A DNA stretch of 26,963 bases, from NCBI GenBank assembly GCA_020718785.1, contig DYRK01000010.1, positions 1 through 26,963 on the forward strand, read 5' to 3'. A program made the translations under genes and the position numbers. Positions 25,901-26,963 of this stretch are shown piece by piece; the stretch's first letter is position 1; the number at the start of each line of letters is the position of its first letter. Under the pieces are notes generated by a model that did no database searches, was not told the origin of the DNA, and worked only from the letters and a program-made list of their open reading frames with translations. The stretch comes from Desulfatirhabdium butyrativorans (GTDB taxonomy: Bacteria; Desulfobacterota; Desulfobacteria; Desulfobacterales; DYRK01).

Positions 25901-26963
25901 GCGCATCATTCACGGCTTTGACCTCGATCACCGCCTTTGCCGTATTGATACTGAACGATGTTGCGCCGCCGTTGTTTGCGGTATCTGCTCCGGTATCGCC
26001 GTTGCTCCCGTAAGTCTGATCCCAAGCACGGAAAGCGATATTCGAAGTTCCGTAGTAATTCTTATTCGGAACAAAGCGGAGCCGGATATTGCCGTTCAGC
26101 AGCACGGCCTTATTTTCGGCAATATCCGAAGGAAAAGCAATGAAATCCGTATCGCCGTCTTTGGCATATTGCCAGACTCCGTTTCGATTATCTGTAGCAA
26201 TCACAGCAAGGCATTGCAGGGCGTCGGTGTCGGCGTCGCTGATCGTAGTATCGGCAATCATATCTGAAATCAATATTCCGATATTATCGCTTTCAGAGAT
26301 GTCTTCGGCGATGGAATCCAGCATGATGTCTCTGCTGTTATCCAATACCGGAGCGTCATTGACGCTGTTCGCAGAAACAGTAAAGGCTTGCAGGGCAAAT
26401 TCTTCGGCAGCATCTTTGACTTGCAGGCGGATGTCATAGCTGCCGATGTCGTTATCCTGAGGAGTTCCCTCAAGTATTGCGCTTTCATCGTTGCTTTCAG
26501 ACAGCTTTAACCATGTCGGCAGCAATTCGGCAATGATCGTAAGATGGTCGTCTGCGTCAGGATCAGAGACCTTGATATCGTACTTATATGTCTCTCCTTC
26601 ATTTACAACGGTAACAGGCTCGCTTTCAAAAACCGGCGGATCATTTTCCGGCTCCACGTTTACCCTTACTGTATAGGTATCGGACGGATTTCCGTCACTG
26701 AGCCGATAAGCAAACGAGTCCTCTCCGTTCCAATCGGGGTTTGGCGTGTAAGTTATTTCTCCTCTGCTGTCATCGGAAGACAGGGAGCCGTTCAAAGGCA
26801 ATGCCGTGAAAGAAATACTGAGGCTGTCGTTGTCCGGGTCGTAGCCCGCAAAGATATTTAATACGCCGTCTTCTTTGACTCTGCGAAATTCATAGCAGCC
26901 GGATGTCACCCAAGGTGCCGGAGCCGCTGCTCCAGTGCTGTTCAATATGCCGTTATTGCGGTT
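19953..26963 (-). CDS. Giant cadherin/Ig-repeat surface protein with C-terminal anchor, N-terminus outside window
   Basis: At least 2336 residues; the frame is open to the right edge, so the TTG at 26945 is unlikely to be the start. With residues counted from 26945, the order is: Ig-like/cadherin modules with Ca-binding DPDxD and ND(A/P)P motifs (1-350); VCBS/Cadherin_5-like repeats (about 352-530 and 735-805; EDSFTYKVNDG); He_PIG-type repeats (about 535-730; LSGTPDNEDVG); four more He_PIG/CADG-type repeats (976-1355); a carboxypeptidase-regulatory-like module (about 1640-1720); a PKD-like module (about 1827-1910); an FnIII-like stretch and a module with GWNMIGCP and EPYQGYWVKA (about 2010-2230). 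The end is AGCFISDS, a hydrophobic helix and RRN, resembling a C-terminal sorting/anchor signal. It probably acts at the cell surface in adhesion or cell-cell contact; Ca-dependent stiffening is inferred from the repeats. Confidence 0.9.
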   Translation of the reverse strand, partial: NRNNGILNSTGAAAPAPWVTSGCYEFRRVKEDGVLNIFAGYDPDNDSLSISFTALPLNGSLSSDDSRGEITYTPNPDWNGEDSFAYRLSDGNPSDTYTVRVNVEPENDPPVFESEPVTVVNEGETYKYDIKVSDPDADDHLTIIAELLPTWLKLSESNDESAILEGTPQDNDIGSYDIRLQVKDAAEEFALQAFTVSANSVNDAPVLDNSRDIMLDSIAEDISESDNIGILISDMIADTTISDADTDALQCLAVIATDNRNGVWQYAKDGDTDFIAFPSDIAENKAVLLNGNIRLRFVPNKNYYGTSNIAFRAWDQTYGSNGDTGADTANNGGATSFSINTAKAVIEVKAVNDAPIANNDAYSVAEDSLLKIDRASGLSANDGDVENDTLTAIEITEPANGSLTLNADGSFEYSPHQNFFEEDSFTYKVNDGTEDSDAATVIISVRAVNDLPLANDDKFTVEEDETLIIPSPGILVNDSDSEGDSLKAIKISECSNGSVTLNSDGSFIYRPNADFSGEDSFTYKVNDGIADSNPATVRISVGSANDVPIISGTPLTQVNEGSSYYFLPNAEDSENDALTFSIVNKPVWAEFDTTNGTLSGTPDNEDVGTSENIVISVSDGTAASTLPAFNLTVVNVNDAPSISGTPATKVNADSQYSFTPIADDADDDVLIFSITNKPEWAKFDTETGELSGTPGNKDVGIFKNIIISVSDRILTAALPAFFISVIRISISPDANDDRYETDEDQPLTIQAPGVLANDSGIEGDYQLNIGDSLQGRITLKNDGSFSYTPGENYNGEDNFTYTVIKGDESDTATVTIFVKPVNDSPILNTVDMTLSSIAEDSADADNPGMTIADLIASSDNPISDADKDAKSGIAVIAADTAHGVWQYANPQIRISSTSAPVFVNFPEDIAENKAVLLDMLAMIRFVPDADFNGTASITFRAWDQTQGNSGDVNSDTSLSGGTTAFGREIGRAVITVNPVNDMPFFTSIPITTAKEDSIYSYTVTTEDPDTDDVHSITASVLPDWLSLSDKGDGTAILSGTPNNSNVGIFDVVLNVEDAAGASNTQHFAIRITNVNNPPEFISLPVLIATEGETYTYTIGTADPDSNDSLTITASSDLPEWLILTDNGDGTALLTGTPGNEDVGEHRIELKVRDIAGSANSQSFSIRVANVNNPPQFTGTPVIAATENREYVYFVTIADPDMKDSLSITTSGLPKWLSLTDKGDGTARLSGTPTNGDVGEHSISLRVKDAAGETDTQNFTISVTNVNEPPIFGSTPVTDATEDATYIYSITTSDADADDSLSISALKIPVWLSLTDNKDGTAKLSGIPGDNDIGFHSIALEVRDAAGAAGIQTFEITVANVNDAPIIMAQNPLSTSEETAMTVALNDLSVSDPDNVYPDDFRLTVRDGINYTHNGNTIIPATGFSGILIVTVTVNDGTDSSNVFDLNIAVSPVVVHTRAISGRITGLAAGNTIEITVSSLSTDFSKNITLQGTGDLVSYIVSDLKPASDYRIEIRSDNYLYSEYAGFTDLTERDADRIDFDLIPVTTVISGKLVFPENAVPGESVRIEAFSESTGSMESVRIVFQNLREIPYTIKGLKQAYDYIVSVWSDRYNHRYYDGTATGTPNEENAELLRPSDPDFPDISFELELSRDGSIQGTISDEAGNPLSGTEIKAWSESRQEGNSVLSKTDGSYDINGLPGSSDYTVSVLPDPSLPYLSQEKTGVSTGDRVNFILKQKVSPDSPPVIRDQKPLEIEEGTSLTITLNDLSITDPDNVFPDDFRLRIREGENYTYSDNTITPTPGFYGSLTIPAVVNDGVNDSNVFYLEVKVSRKPNMQPVADAGADQTVNEGQVVTLDGSKSFDSDDGIVSYFWEQIGVQSVTLSDSAAIQPTFIASDTKSEELLFQLTVTDTAGQSSLDSCIVNIVRQNNTPPDIPFAVSPANEAVLSSESVTLQAGAFSDPEGNAHTATHWLIRRADRAYCESEKDPSFDYIAESGDLTRYTVTGLIPGMKYAWKAGYKDSGSNSFSWSEEYVFKIGVLETDARVSIDPGDKAPDYRMVSFPLWPDNPASEAVLGDDLGGNYDRNNFRIGAYHPEIGNYVEYENQIDIEPGRAYWFLARNGLDITVTGVPVSVTTDVDVKLRYDSLTGKGWNMIGCPNNSDYYWNDVEILVCDGDGLILYGPVAIADLPESNPFIDKRLWRWENGDYTSDTEWTEPYQGYWVKAKAENVSLRFPASVTSDLETRIGKRLNRLVSNLQFPFIAFRLREAFAYVYDDDDSPPRPMENLSVGIVKENGSSRVEASAGCFISDSADGSPPALVEILFLLTVGAAVLLLRRN
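22868..24018 (-). repeat. Four tandem He_PIG/CADG-like coding repeats of about 290 bp
   Basis: Units begin at the peptides PFFTSIP (near 24018), PEFISLP (near 23730), PQFTGTP (near 23440) and PIFGSTP (near 23155), each about 96 residues. Shared blocks are a TYxYxIxxxDPDxxDSL strand, LPxWLSLTDxGDGTAxLSGTP, and a final FxIxVxNVN(D/N)(A/P)P. DNA identity is modest, so the repeats are old rather than freshly duplicated. Confidence 0.75.
24040..26350 (-). repeat. Two separated copies of a longer adhesin module (AWDQT module)
   Basis: The module runs SIAEDxxxxDN, GVWQYA, FPxDIAENKAVLL, IRFVPxxxxxGTxxITFRAWDQT, then an Asp/Gly-rich stretch. It occurs near 25920-26350 and again near 24040-24480, about 145 residues each, with VCBS and He_PIG repeats between. 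I recognise this combination from large bacterial surface proteins; its own function is unknown. Confidence 0.7.

Overview
The window looks like chromosomal DNA from a Gram-negative bacterium, most plausibly an anaerobic sulfate-reducing member of the Desulfobacterota (a Desulfonema-type lineage). This is inferred from four things: an apparent selenoprotein, ABC-transporter-dependent (Wzm/Wzt) glycan export, short palindromic repeats of a kind I associate with such genomes, and a giant cadherin-repeat surface protein. No rRNA, tRNA, CRISPR array or insertion sequence was seen. Coding density is high; the longest gene-free stretch is 171 bases (2318-2488) and holds a palindromic repeat.

Left edge (1-2317). 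A partial coiled-coil protein of the PD-(D/E)XK nuclease-like type runs off the left side. Next is an exported 5'-nucleotidase-like protein whose frame is interrupted once by TGA at 801-803. The bases just after that TGA form a textbook bacterial SECIS hairpin with a GGTCT loop 18 nt downstream, so the gene at 663-1730 is read here as one selenoprotein of 355 residues. It overlaps by ATGA a membrane-anchored repeat protein.

Glycan cluster (2489-18717, all + strand, mostly overlapping or abutting genes). It encodes six methyltransferase or methyltransferase-like domains, six glycosyltransferase domains, a radical SAM domain and an ABC exporter. Several genes are unusual fusions: a CmcI-like domain joined to the Wzm permease; a 1089-residue methyltransferase/GT2/coiled-coil/methyltransferase protein; and a radical SAM domain joined to a GT2 enzyme. 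The likely job is building, decorating and possibly capping a surface polysaccharide, then exporting it through Wzm/Wzt; Wzt carries the C-terminal extension that usually recognises the finished chain. Between wzm and wzt sits an AT-rich two-gene module, an OLD/AAA ATPase plus a DUF3226-type TOPRIM protein, which resembles a defence system more than a glycan gene.

Right part (18714-26963). A receiver-histidine kinase protein overlaps the last glycosyltransferase gene and ends the operon. A convergent giant surface protein (at least 2336 residues, N-terminus outside the window) fills the rest of the minus strand. It carries tandem cadherin-like and Ig-like repeats, a carboxypeptidase-regulatory-like module, a PKD-like module and a C-terminal membrane anchor. 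An inverted repeat between the two convergent genes is a likely terminator for it.
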